From Planctomycetota bacterium (GTDB lineage Bacteria > Planctomycetota > UBA1135), in the NCBI GenBank assembly GCA_027623295.1, contig JAQBXR010000005.1, forward strand, positions 1 through 64,000: DNA of 64,000 nt. Direction: 5' to 3'. Positions 8,911 through 17,004 of the stretch are shown piece by piece (positions within the stretch are counted from its first letter, which is position 1; every line of letters begins with the position of its first letter). The position numbers and the translations under genes are program-made. The notes below the pieces were generated by a model. The model was not told where the DNA came from and searched no databases. It saw only the letters and a program-made list of their open reading frames with translations.

Positions 8911-9996
8911 ATGGGTTTCTCCCCGCGTAATGGGTTTATTTTCCTTCTTTTGCTGGTCTCTTTGAGCGCCTGCAACGGCGGCAGTTCTACTGCACAGCTG
9001 AACGATGCCGTGTTGCCCGAATCCCTGCGTGGTGGGTTAACGGTGAGCGGCCCGGAAGCCGCAGAGACCTTTAATCAGTGGCGCGATGCTTTACCACAAG
9101 CGGCCACGCTCCCGGTTTCTGTGGACTATACACTTAACGCAAAGTTTGAGCAGCAGAGCTCAGACCCAGAAATTTCAAGTTTGAGTGGCTCAGCAACGGG
9201 GAACTTCACTTATCAAGGCATCGATGCGCAACGTTCTCGCCTAGATGCTTTCCTGGTGCTCCGTCTCCCTGAAAAAGATGCCAATTGGAACCTAACGGGG
9301 TCCATGCTTTGCGATGATTTCTTTACCCGGGCTTGGGGCACAGCTCATGGCATTGCGGAGGTGGATCCCGATAAAGTTTATGCGGTGCAATTCGAGCAAA
9401 CTGTTTTCGAAAGAGCTTATTCTTCGCTCACTCGGCTCATGCCGAAATTCTTAAACAGCCTTGAGGGTTATGGCATTGCGGGATCTGCGTTCTTAAGAGA
9501 AGGTGCTGCCATTGCGCCGGCACATTTATTTCACCCTCGGCATTTCCTTGACCTTACGGTAACAGCAATTTCTTGCCGTTCTTTGCGCTTTGAGGACAAT
9601 CGCATTGACTGCAAACTTGGGCTCAATTTGAATGAAGGTACTCCACTCCACGCTATCTTTTCAAACTTACTCGACGGCCCCGAGCAAGCGCTACTTACCT
9701 TGTGGGCCAACAGCATTGTGATCGATGCCGTGTTCGAAGCACGCACCGGTGTTTTGATTGGCGCAAAGTTTCAGGCGACTTATCCTCCGGCAGCAGCACT
9801 GACAGGCGCGTCCACCACCACCATTGAATTTGTTTTTGAGTCCACCGAAATCGAGTGGATGATTCAAGACCTCGACCGCGCCCTCGACCGCCCCGATGTC
9901 GATGCATTTGACCTAACCGCCATGCTTCAACTCGCGGATAAGTTTTTGCGCGAGCAAGGCGACAAGATGGATGCGGAAAAGGACTTTGAGTTCTAG
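8911..9996 (+). CDS. Orphan lipoprotein with acidic Phe-terminal tail
   Basis: This 361-residue protein has a lipobox (LLLVSLSAC, Cys about 21). The body is beta-rich with hydrophobic/polar alternation and no recognised domain. A Glu-rich C-terminal helix region ends MDAEKDFEF. The general plan is shared with the secreted proteins at 56803 and 57897: signal, beta-rich body, short helix, acidic residues, terminal Phe. I therefore consider it a distant member of the same group. It could resemble LolA/LppX-type carriers in fold, but that is a guess. It is a monocistronic or two-gene unit with the possible microprotein directly downstream. Confidence 0.75.
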   Translation: MGFSPRNGFIFLLLLVSLSACNGGSSTAQLNDAVLPESLRGGLTVSGPEAAETFNQWRDALPQAATLPVSVDYTLNAKFEQQSSDPEISSLSGSATGNFTYQGIDAQRSRLDAFLVLRLPEKDANWNLTGSMLCDDFFTRAWGTAHGIAEVDPDKVYAVQFEQTVFERAYSSLTRLMPKFLNSLEGYGIAGSAFLREGAAIAPAHLFHPRHFLDLTVTAISCRSLRFEDNRIDCKLGLNLNEGTPLHAIFSNLLDGPEQALLTLWANSIVIDAVFEARTGVLIGAKFQATYPPAAALTGASTTTIEFVFESTEIEWMIQDLDRALDRPDVDAFDLTAMLQLADKFLREQGDKMDAEKDFEF

Positions 9997-10006
9997 AGAA
10001 GGATAA

Positions 10007-10099
10007 GTGGGGATCTTCCTCCTCCTAGCCGTAAGTGCGTGCGGCGCATTGGTTTGGATGATGGCACTCCGTGGTGCACTCATCCTTTGGCGGGGCTAG
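10007..10099 (+). CDS. Possible 30-residue membrane microprotein
   Basis: A GTG start is preceded by GAAGGA at a spacing of 3 bases, an unusually good ribosome site for this window. The ORF encodes 30 residues, nearly all hydrophobic (GIFLLLAVSACGALVWMMAL), ending LWRG. It would form one membrane helix. It begins 11 bases after the lipoprotein stop and its end overlaps the convergent DMT transporter gene by 20 bases. It is too short for the ORF track. It could also be chance; no family was recognised. Confidence 0.3.
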   Translation: MGIFLLLAVSACGALVWMMALRGALILWRG

Positions 10100-10958
10100 C
10101 ACTCTTTGACGTCGCTTTTTGGCCGAGTAATAAGCTCCAGAAGATCAGCGCGGCTCCACCAATTTGCGCCGCGCCGGGGAGGCCATCGCCGAGAACAATG
10201 CCGAGCAACATGGCAATGACCACTCCAATAAATCCAATTTGCGTTGCCCACGATGCGGAGTGATAACCCAAGGCATGGGTTAAACAAACTTGTCCGCTCT
10301 GCGTGGCTAAGCCTAACGCGACTAACCAGAACCACTCCATGCCTTCGGGCATGCGAAAGTTCCAACCACCGAACATTATGGTCAGTGGAATAGAAACCAA
10401 AGGGAAGGCCATTACGATGGTGAGGGAATGCTCGGTTGCTTTGAGTGCGCGTACCAAGGTATAGGCAACCGCGGAAAAGAATGCGGTGCCTAAAGCAAAG
10501 GTCACACCGGGCCAAGTGACCTCGGAGGAAAATCCTTTGATAAGCGCAACCCCTCCAATGCCAATCAAAATGGAGATTGCTTGACGTTTTGATATTTTCT
10601 CACCTAAGAACAACAAGCCCACGATGGCGGCAAAAACTGGCGTCAGGTTGTAAATCGTGACTGCGGTGCCAAAAGGGATGCGCCCAATCGCTTCTAGATA
10701 ACAAACCAATCCTGCCATGCCGAACACGGCACGCAAAAAGAGAAGCATGGGGCGTTTGGCTTTGAAGGTGCCCGCTGGAGCCTTCACCCGCTTCATCATC
10801 CAAGCGGTAATGGCTACCGACAAAACGCTGCGGCCGAACACCATTTCCAAGGAAGAAAGTGCTGGCATCATTTTGGCGGCGGCCGCCATGAGCACAAAGG
10901 AACTTGCCGCCGCGACCATCCACCAGGTGCCGGGAGACACTTTGTGCAAGGAACTCAA
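10080..10958 (-). CDS. EamA/DMT-family transporter
   Basis: The protein is about 292 residues with roughly ten membrane segments in two EamA repeats (for example LFLRAVFGMAGLVCYLEAIG in the first and LGLATQSGQVCLTHALGY in the second). This is the usual size and layout for the drug/metabolite transporter superfamily. The ORF track extends it to 11105, but that part is a shadow of the asparaginase gene. I choose the TTG at 10958, whose TTGA overlaps the asparaginase stop; a GTG at 10943 is an alternative. It may export a metabolite or amino acid; the overlap with an asparaginase gene hints at amino-acid metabolism. Substrate unknown. Confidence 0.85.
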   Translation of the reverse strand: MSSLHKVSPGTWWMVAAASSFVLMAAAAKMMPALSSLEMVFGRSVLSVAITAWMMKRVKAPAGTFKAKRPMLLFLRAVFGMAGLVCYLEAIGRIPFGTAVTIYNLTPVFAAIVGLLFLGEKISKRQAISILIGIGGVALIKGFSSEVTWPGVTFALGTAFFSAVAYTLVRALKATEHSLTIVMAFPLVSIPLTIMFGGWNFRMPEGMEWFWLVALGLATQSGQVCLTHALGYHSASWATQIGFIGVVIAMLLGIVLGDGLPGAAQIGGAALIFWSLLLGQKATSKSASPAKG

Positions 10959-11830
10959 ATACCGCTCCCGGTGCCATCTGGAGACCACCATGCATGCGAC
11001 ATGCCAACCGTGGTCCAAAAGTAATGCGGGCCACTTTCTGCAGTGATTAGAATCGCACCACCATAGCCGCCGAAAAAGTCGCGCGTCCGATCCAACATAC
11101 GACATAAAGCTTTTTGTGGATCCTCACCGTAGCGCACGGCATCAGCGACGCGGGCAGCAAACACCGCACGCATGAAGGCCTCACCATGCCCGGTGGTGCT
11201 CAGTGCACACCTGTCATCGGCATAAGTGCCAACCCCAATCAGCGGCGAATCACCGACCCGACCAGGCATTTTGCCCATAGTGCCGCCAGTACTGGTGGCC
11301 GCAGCTAAGTTGCCACTGGCATCGCGTGCGACACAGCCCACCGTGCCCCCGGCAAAGTTCGGGTCGGCACCTTCATCCACCACTTTATGCCATTGCTTGC
11401 GGGCGGACTCGGTGGTGAGCTCATCTTCCGGAACGCGACGGAATCCATGGCGCTCGGCCCACTCCGACGCCGGCTGCCCCACCAATAGAACCTCAGGCTC
11501 TTCCATCATGCGCTGGGCGATCCGCACCGGATTCGGAAAGGCATCGAGTGCGGCCAAACCTGCGGCGTTGCGCGATTTGCCATCCATCACTGCGGAATCC
11601 AAAGAAACCCGGCCGTTACGGGTGAGCGCACAACCAACCCCAGCGTTGTAAATCGGGTTATTTTCCAGCACCTCGACCGCCGTGCACGCGGCCTCCACCA
11701 CCGAACCGCCGGACTCCAAAACAGCACCGCCCGCCTCGGCAGCCTCAAGGCAGCCGGCAGCATGGAGCGGGCGCGAGGCTTCTGGCAAATCGCCAGCGCC
11801 GCCGTGAACAAGGAGAAGGGGTTTGACCAT
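10955..11830 (-). CDS. Isoaspartyl peptidase/L-asparaginase, Ntn hydrolase (T2 family)
   Basis: This 291-residue protein begins KPLLLVHGGAGDLP, typical of plant-type asparaginases. It carries the self-cleavage site GGTVGCVA (about residues 158-165), in which Thr becomes the catalytic N-terminal nucleophile after autoprocessing. Downstream, ATSTGGTMGKMPGRVGD lines the substrate site. The family hydrolyses beta-aspartyl dipeptides and asparagine, or glycosylasparagine in related members. No signal peptide is present. The gene is first in a two-gene unit with the DMT transporter (4-base TTGA overlap) and is divergent from the GH3 gene 63 bases away. Confidence 0.9.
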   Translation of the reverse strand: MVKPLLLVHGGAGDLPEASRPLHAAGCLEAAEAGGAVLESGGSVVEAACTAVEVLENNPIYNAGVGCALTRNGRVSLDSAVMDGKSRNAAGLAALDAFPNPVRIAQRMMEEPEVLLVGQPASEWAERHGFRRVPEDELTTESARKQWHKVVDEGADPNFAGGTVGCVARDASGNLAAATSTGGTMGKMPGRVGDSPLIGVGTYADDRCALSTTGHGEAFMRAVFAARVADAVRYGEDPQKALCRMLDRTRDFFGGYGGAILITAESGPHYFWTTVGMSHAWWSPDGTGSGI

Positions 11831-11893
11831 GAAATGGGGATTCTACGGCCTCCGGGTCGACGCCACCCAAGGCCGCTACTAACCTAATGCGTT

Positions 11894-13267
11894 GTGACTC
11901 ACGCACCTACCGATTACCTCGTCGCCCCCACACTGCGTCTGGATAAGGGCGAAGGGCTCGCCGAGGGCTTACGCTGCCTTCGCGAGTTCGACCCGCGAGT
12001 TTTCATGATCTTCGGCGGCGATGCTGAAGACGTGCAATGGCTCCATGAGACCATGGAGGACCAGGCCAATCACCCGATTCTGTTCTGTGCCGACCTTGAG
12101 CGAGGTGCTGGCCAGCAGTTTGAAGGATTGACCCCGCTTCCAGACGCTTGGGCGCTGGGATTGCTCGGCACCGAAGCCTCCTACAACGCTGGACATCGCA
12201 CCGCATCGGAAGCGGCGTCGGCGAGTGTGCGTTGGATTTTGGGCCCGGTGTTGGACTTGCATCGCACCAACCTAGATGCCGTGCGTTCTCCGATTATTGC
12301 GAACCGCTCTTTCGGCGGTGAGATTCAACGAGTCATTGAATGTGCCGGCGCTTACCTTCAAGGGGTGAAAGATGCTGGTGGACTCGCCTGTGCCAAGCAC
12401 TTTCCAGGCCACGGTGGCGTGTCGCAAGATAGTCACACTGAAATGGCGATCTGTTTTGAAGACGCCGGCCAACACTTGGAGCCGTTCAAAGCTTTACTCG
12501 GCTTGTGCCCATCCATCATGGTTGGCCACATTGAGTTCCCACTGATTGATCCAGAAGGACGTCCGGCCAGTCGCTCGCAAGTGATGATGGACATCCTGCG
12601 CAAGGATTGGGGTTACGACGGCGTGGTCGTCACCGACTCCCTTCAAATGGTTGGGTTTGGCGATGGCCCGGCCGATGAACTCGCCGTCGAGTCGATTCAT
12701 GCTGGTGTCGATTTGTTGTTGGATCCGGAAGACCCCATCACCCTCGCCATCACTTTGCGCGATGCTCTAGAACGCGGTGACCTTGATCAAGAGCGCGTTT
12801 TTCAAGCGGTTGGGCGACTAGAAAAGCTGATTCGCCTCGGCCTTGACACTGAAGTCGCGCCGCCAAAACCATTGGTGCTCGGCGGTGGAGCCAAGACTTT
12901 GTTGCGTCCACTTCCGGGTGGCGCCGCCGGCCGCACCCATGCACGTCCGGTGTGTGCACTCAACCTGGCCTCCACTCCAGATGCACTCAAATACCTACAT
13001 GAGTGGGATATGCCGGTGTTTAGCCCCGATTCCGCTCCGCCAAGTTCTTTCCCAGGACCGCTGTTAATCCTTTGCGGTGCGCGTGAAGGTCATGGCCTGC
13101 CGAACATTCCGGGACCCTGGCTCGAAGCGATTCAGCAGCATCATCCGGCGCTTTACATGGCCGGCGCACCCGATGCCGCACAACTCGCACCTGCAGCCGC
13201 CCGCGGTTGGTACCTCCCCGGCGTGTCCCCGGCTTTGCTGGGTATGCTGATTACCGCTGGCGAGTAA
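11894..13267 (+). CDS. Glycoside hydrolase family 3 enzyme, NagZ-like
   Basis: This 457-residue cytoplasmic protein starts at GTG. The GH3 barrel shows KHFPGHG (about residues 176-182) followed by the His-containing SQDSH loop used as acid/base in NagZ-type enzymes. GVVVTDSLQM (about 245-254) supplies the catalytic Asp nucleophile. NagZ removes N-acetylglucosamine from muropeptides during cell-wall recycling. A C-terminal extension of about 110 residues beyond the barrel makes it longer than minimal NagZ and resembles two-domain Bacillus-type enzymes, though no signal peptide is present. It is followed by a sodium:solute symporter 15 bases away, so uptake and hydrolysis of a sugar or muropeptide may be linked. 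Confidence 0.85.
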   Translation: MTHAPTDYLVAPTLRLDKGEGLAEGLRCLREFDPRVFMIFGGDAEDVQWLHETMEDQANHPILFCADLERGAGQQFEGLTPLPDAWALGLLGTEASYNAGHRTASEAASASVRWILGPVLDLHRTNLDAVRSPIIANRSFGGEIQRVIECAGAYLQGVKDAGGLACAKHFPGHGGVSQDSHTEMAICFEDAGQHLEPFKALLGLCPSIMVGHIEFPLIDPEGRPASRSQVMMDILRKDWGYDGVVVTDSLQMVGFGDGPADELAVESIHAGVDLLLDPEDPITLAITLRDALERGDLDQERVFQAVGRLEKLIRLGLDTEVAPPKPLVLGGGAKTLLRPLPGGAAGRTHARPVCALNLASTPDALKYLHEWDMPVFSPDSAPPSSFPGPLLILCGAREGHGLPNIPGPWLEAIQQHHPALYMAGAPDAAQLAPAAARGWYLPGVSPALLGMLITAGE

Positions 13268-13282
13268 AACCTTTCACGCGTG

Positions 13283-15097
13283 ATGCAATTTCATTTCCTC
13301 GACTGGATCGCCATCGGGGGATATCTGGTTTTTGCGTTGGGGGTTGGCATATACCTCACCAAACGCGCATCGCGTTCCACCGGTGATTTTTACTTAGCCG
13401 GACGCAGCCTGACATGGTGGGTTGCAGGCACATCCTTAGTTGCAACCTCGTTCGCAGCGGACACACCTTTGGTCGTCAGTGGTTGGGTGCGCAGTTCCGG
13501 CATCTCGCAAAACTGGCTGTGGTGGGGCGCGGCCGTAGGAGGCTCACTCTCCTTTGTTTGCCTCGCCGGTTGGTGGCGACGCCTTGAGGTCACCACGGAT
13601 GCAGAAGTCATCGAGTGCCGCTATTCCGGTTCAGCGGCACGATTCCTACGCGGTTTTTACGGCGGTTATCACGCCATGGTCACCAACACCGTTGTCCTCG
13701 CATGGGTGTTGCTTGCCATGTTGAAGTTGGTGCGCGTCATCCTCAACCTCGATGACTCGAGCCTAGACGCCTGGATTGTTGGCGGCGCACTGGTGCTCGC
13801 GCTGTCCTATTCCTTCCTCTCCGGTTTATGGGGTGTGGTCATGACCGACTTATTTCAGTTCGCGCTCGCACTGTTCGGCGCTGTATTACTCGCCTACAAA
13901 TCGGTCGATGCCCTCGGCGGCCTCACCGCCGCCCGCGATGCCTTCCGCGATTTAGGTCCGCAAACCACCGACCTCATGCCTACCGCCATTAATTCCGAAA
14001 CCGGAGAAGCCTCGCCGTGGACCGCGGTCGCTTGGTGGACCCAAGGCTTTGGAGCATTCCTGATTTTCACTGGAGTCCAAGGCTGGCTAAATAAGAATGC
14101 CGATGGCGGCGGTGCTGGCGTACAGCGCTATTCCGCATGCAAATCCGAAGGCCATGCCCGGGGTGCCGCTTTGTGGTTCCACTTAGCGCATTACTGCCTA
14201 CGCCCATGGCCGTGGATTATTGTCGGTCTGGCTTCCATGCAGCTGGTCCCAACCGGTGACCTCAGCTTAATCGCAAGCTCCAGCGGTGAGATGGTTCCGG
14301 ATTATGAGGAGGCCTACCCGCGCATGATGGCCATGTTGCTCGGGCCGGGTTTGTTCGGTTTGTTATGCGCAAGTTTCCTCGCCGCATTTATGAGCACCCT
14401 CGACACCCACTTCAACTTGGGTTCGGCTTACTTAGTCAACGACCTCTACCGCCGCTTTATGCGCAAGGAGGCCAAGCCAACCCATTACGTCTGGGTCGGA
14501 CGTTTCGCTGAAATCCTCATCGGTATTCTCGCCGGATTATTCGCGCTTTCCGCCGACAGCATTTCCAACCTCTTCACCTTCTCACTCTCCTTATTAGGCG
14601 GTGTTGGCCCAGCACTTCTCATGCGCTGGTTCTGGTGGAGGGCCAATGCGTGGACCGAGCTTTCCGCCCTGGTCACGTCGACCATGCTTACGATGGCCTT
14701 AAACCTCACCATGTTTGGGGCGAGCGCAGATCTGATTGATATTCCCTACCCACTGTCCTACCTAATCGTGGTAGGCCTTTCGCTTGCGATCAGCCTCTGT
14801 GTGACCATGCTTACGAAACCGGTCGACCGCGAACATTTACGCGCTTTCCACGACAAGGTGCTTCCGGCAGGCGCCTGGGGCGTGTTTGGAGACGGAAGTC
14901 GCAAACGCCTCCGCCCCATCCTCGTAGGCTGGGCTGGCGGGGTCGCTCTGATTTACGGACTTCTGTTCGGAATCGGCGGCTGGGTGCTCGGCAACAACGC
15001 CTGGCTTCCTTTCGCCATCGCCATCGTCGGCGCCCTGGTCCTCCGCTGGAGTTGGCCACGCTGCGCGATTGCACCCACCCACGAAACGATAGAATAG
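13283..15097 (+). CDS. Sodium:solute symporter family protein
   Basis: This protein of about 604 residues has some 13-14 membrane segments. The N-terminal FLDWIAIGGYLVFALGVGIYL and DFYLAGRSLTWW segments are classic SSS (sodium:solute symporter) signatures. Hydrophobic stretches continue to the C-terminus. It should import a solute with sodium at the cytoplasmic membrane; its position after the GH3 gene suggests a sugar or cell-wall fragment, but this is inference. The frame offers GTG 13280 immediately before ATG 13283; I use ATG. The following BI-1 gene starts 5 bases after its stop. Confidence 0.9.
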   Translation: MQFHFLDWIAIGGYLVFALGVGIYLTKRASRSTGDFYLAGRSLTWWVAGTSLVATSFAADTPLVVSGWVRSSGISQNWLWWGAAVGGSLSFVCLAGWWRRLEVTTDAEVIECRYSGSAARFLRGFYGGYHAMVTNTVVLAWVLLAMLKLVRVILNLDDSSLDAWIVGGALVLALSYSFLSGLWGVVMTDLFQFALALFGAVLLAYKSVDALGGLTAARDAFRDLGPQTTDLMPTAINSETGEASPWTAVAWWTQGFGAFLIFTGVQGWLNKNADGGGAGVQRYSACKSEGHARGAALWFHLAHYCLRPWPWIIVGLASMQLVPTGDLSLIASSSGEMVPDYEEAYPRMMAMLLGPGLFGLLCASFLAAFMSTLDTHFNLGSAYLVNDLYRRFMRKEAKPTHYVWVGRFAEILIGILAGLFALSADSISNLFTFSLSLLGGVGPALLMRWFWWRANAWTELSALVTSTMLTMALNLTMFGASADLIDIPYPLSYLIVVGLSLAISLCVTMLTKPVDREHLRAFHDKVLPAGAWGVFGDGSRKRLRPILVGWAGGVALIYGLLFGIGGWVLGNNAWLPFAIAIVGALVLRWSWPRCAIAPTHETIE

Positions 15098-15102
15098 ACA
15101 TC

Positions 15103-15879
15103 ATGCGTGCAAACTCACCTGGAGCTTTTGGCCGGATTGCCGTCCCGATGGACGGCAGTGTTGCCCAAGCGGACCCTCTCTCTCGTATTGCTTTTTTGCG
15201 CAAAGTTTATGCTTTGTTCGGCGGAGCGATGGCGGTGTGGATGGGAACGACCTACCTCGTTGTCACCAACGAAGGATTATTGCAAATGGCCTTAGGGTTC
15301 ATGGGCGGGGGATTGCTCGGCCTCATTTTGCTGTTTGCCGCAATGTTCTTTCTACTGCGCCTGACAGCTTCTCGGGGAACGGCCATAAGTTTATTCGGCC
15401 TTGGCGCATTCGGTGTCCTTGAAGGATTTCTGACTGCACCTTTGGTTTATATCGCCTCGATGAGCCAGGCTGTATCAGAGACCCTGACTGGAGAGGAAGT
15501 GCAAACCCTTGCGCTTACCAACACCAGCAACATTGTCACCCAAGCCTTTGTTCTCACTTGCGCGGTCTTCGGCGGCCTTAGCTTTTACGCCCTAACCACC
15601 AAACACGATTTTTCTTGGATGCGCGGTGCCCTCTGGATGGGCTTCTTCGCACTCCTTGCGATCGGCATTCTTTCGTACTTCGGCATCGGCGGCGGCGCCA
15701 GCACTTGGGCCTTCTCAGCTGCCTTCGTGGTTCTCATGGGTGGCTTTGTGCTGTACGACACGCAAAACATCATGCGCCGGTATCCAGAGAACATGGCCGC
15801 TTCTGCAGCCGCGACCCTTCTGATTGACTTCGTGATGATGTTCCAACACATGCTCATGCTGTTAATGCGTCGCGACTAA
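15103..15879 (+). CDS. Bax inhibitor-1/YccA family membrane protein
   Basis: This 258-residue protein has about seven membrane helices. A soluble N-terminus (MRANSPGAFGRIAVPMDG) leads into DPLSRIAFLRKVYALFGGAM, typical of bacterial BI-1/YccA proteins. The late helices carry GFVLYDTQNIMRRYP, the conserved Asp-containing segment of the family. The ORF track begins at 15052, but ATG 15103 gives the family-typical start. Bacterial members act as membrane pH/calcium-leak proteins or modulators of FtsH-type proteolysis. It is last in the GH3-symporter-BI-1 run and is followed by a strong terminator. Confidence 0.88.
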   Translation: MRANSPGAFGRIAVPMDGSVAQADPLSRIAFLRKVYALFGGAMAVWMGTTYLVVTNEGLLQMALGFMGGGLLGLILLFAAMFFLLRLTASRGTAISLFGLGAFGVLEGFLTAPLVYIASMSQAVSETLTGEEVQTLALTNTSNIVTQAFVLTCAVFGGLSFYALTTKHDFSWMRGALWMGFFALLAIGILSYFGIGGGASTWAFSAAFVVLMGGFVLYDTQNIMRRYPENMAASAAATLLIDFVMMFQHMLMLLMRRD

Positions 15880-15888
15880 ACCGAAGCG

Positions 15889-15929
15889 CTTTGGCCCTGC
15901 GACCTAAATTCGCAGGGCCAAAGGTTTTT
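15889..15929 (+). terminator. Rho-independent terminator after BI-1 gene
   Basis: A perfect 14-base-pair stem (CTTTGGCCCTGCGA / TCGCAGGGCCAAAG) with a 7-base loop is followed by GTTTTT. It lies 10 bases after the stop and closes the GH3-symporter-BI-1 unit. Confidence 0.93.
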
Positions 15930-15964
15930 CACCCGCCGGGGGGTTTCTGTGGTAACTTTCTTCC

Positions 15965-16933
15965 ATGGCCATACCCCATCTGTTGACCGGCTCTACCGTC
16001 CGTAGAGCACTGCTAAGCCTCTGCCTTGCTTATCTCAGCGCATCACTGAGCGCGCAACAGATCACCACCGTCGACACCAGTATTCAGACACGGTCCATCG
16101 TGTTTTCTCCGGCGCTGCCTCCTAATAGCACGGAGATTTTTTATGACGATGGCGACTTCTCCGGGGTCTCGCGGAACTTGCAGAACGCCAACATCATCCC
16201 AGGCTGGAGTTATTGGGCGCACTCGGTTTTGTTTACACCGACCCCTATTGCAAGCGGTCGTTTATTAGAAGTGCGTTATGTCGGTGCTACCCAATGGGGC
16301 ACCAGCCTTGATTTCGACATCCTTATTCGCGATGCTAGTGGCCTCGTCCTCGGCAGCTTGCTCCAGCAAACCGCCGTAATGGACACGGCCAACTGGCAAG
16401 TGATCGATGTCAGCAGCTTGAACCTCACGGTCGGCACCTCAGATTTTTCGATCGAGCTTCGACCCTCCAATCCTTGCGGCGGCGACACTGGCTTCACCAT
16501 CCCCTACAGTGTCCCTTCCGTCGGGCGCAGTTCGTTTAGCGCGGACTGCAATGACAGTGCAGCGTCCTTCGTGACCGAATCGCGCAACTTATTCCTTCGT
16601 GCTGTGGTTGAAGACGGCGTGACTGGGCCAAGTTTAAGCATCACCCCTTTGATTGCTGGGCAAAGCGCCACCCTGAGCGCAGGCAATCTCACGCCAAGCC
16701 AAACCGCCTTTGTCGGGCGTAGTTTGGCCGGCGGCGGACCATGGACTTCTCCAGTCGGAGTGGCCAACCTGACCCCGCCCGTCACCTCGTTTTCTATTCT
16801 TGCCGATGCTCAGGGCAATGCGTCGCTCACCTTTAACGTCCCTGCCGGACTCGCTGGCACCCCGGTGTGGCTGCAAATCTATGACCCAGGCACACTGACC
16901 CTCGGCGAAAGTATCGCAACTTCGGTCCAGTAA
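15965..16933 (+). CDS. Secreted protein, beta-rich, function unknown
   Basis: This 322-residue protein has a Sec signal peptide (about 1-30, LSLCLAYLSASLSAQQ). Residues about 40-215 form a beta-rich domain including TEIFYDDGDFSGV and a Cys pair that may bridge (NPCGGD, SADCND). The C-terminal about 80 residues (QGNASLTFNVPAGLAGTPVW) resemble the all-beta C-terminal modules common in planctomycete secreted proteins. No enzyme motif is visible. It has its own start after the terminator and no SD site. It is probably an extracellular or periplasmic structural or binding protein. Confidence 0.75.
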   Translation: MAIPHLLTGSTVRRALLSLCLAYLSASLSAQQITTVDTSIQTRSIVFSPALPPNSTEIFYDDGDFSGVSRNLQNANIIPGWSYWAHSVLFTPTPIASGRLLEVRYVGATQWGTSLDFDILIRDASGLVLGSLLQQTAVMDTANWQVIDVSSLNLTVGTSDFSIELRPSNPCGGDTGFTIPYSVPSVGRSSFSADCNDSAASFVTESRNLFLRAVVEDGVTGPSLSITPLIAGQSATLSAGNLTPSQTAFVGRSLAGGGPWTSPVGVANLTPPVTSFSILADAQGNASLTFNVPAGLAGTPVWLQIYDPGTLTLGESIATSVQ

Positions 16934-17004
16934 ACCGTGGCGCCTCTGCGCCGCCTTTAAAAGCGGAATCGTGAATCGCCGTCGTCAGTGCTAGGCTGAC
17001 GGCG

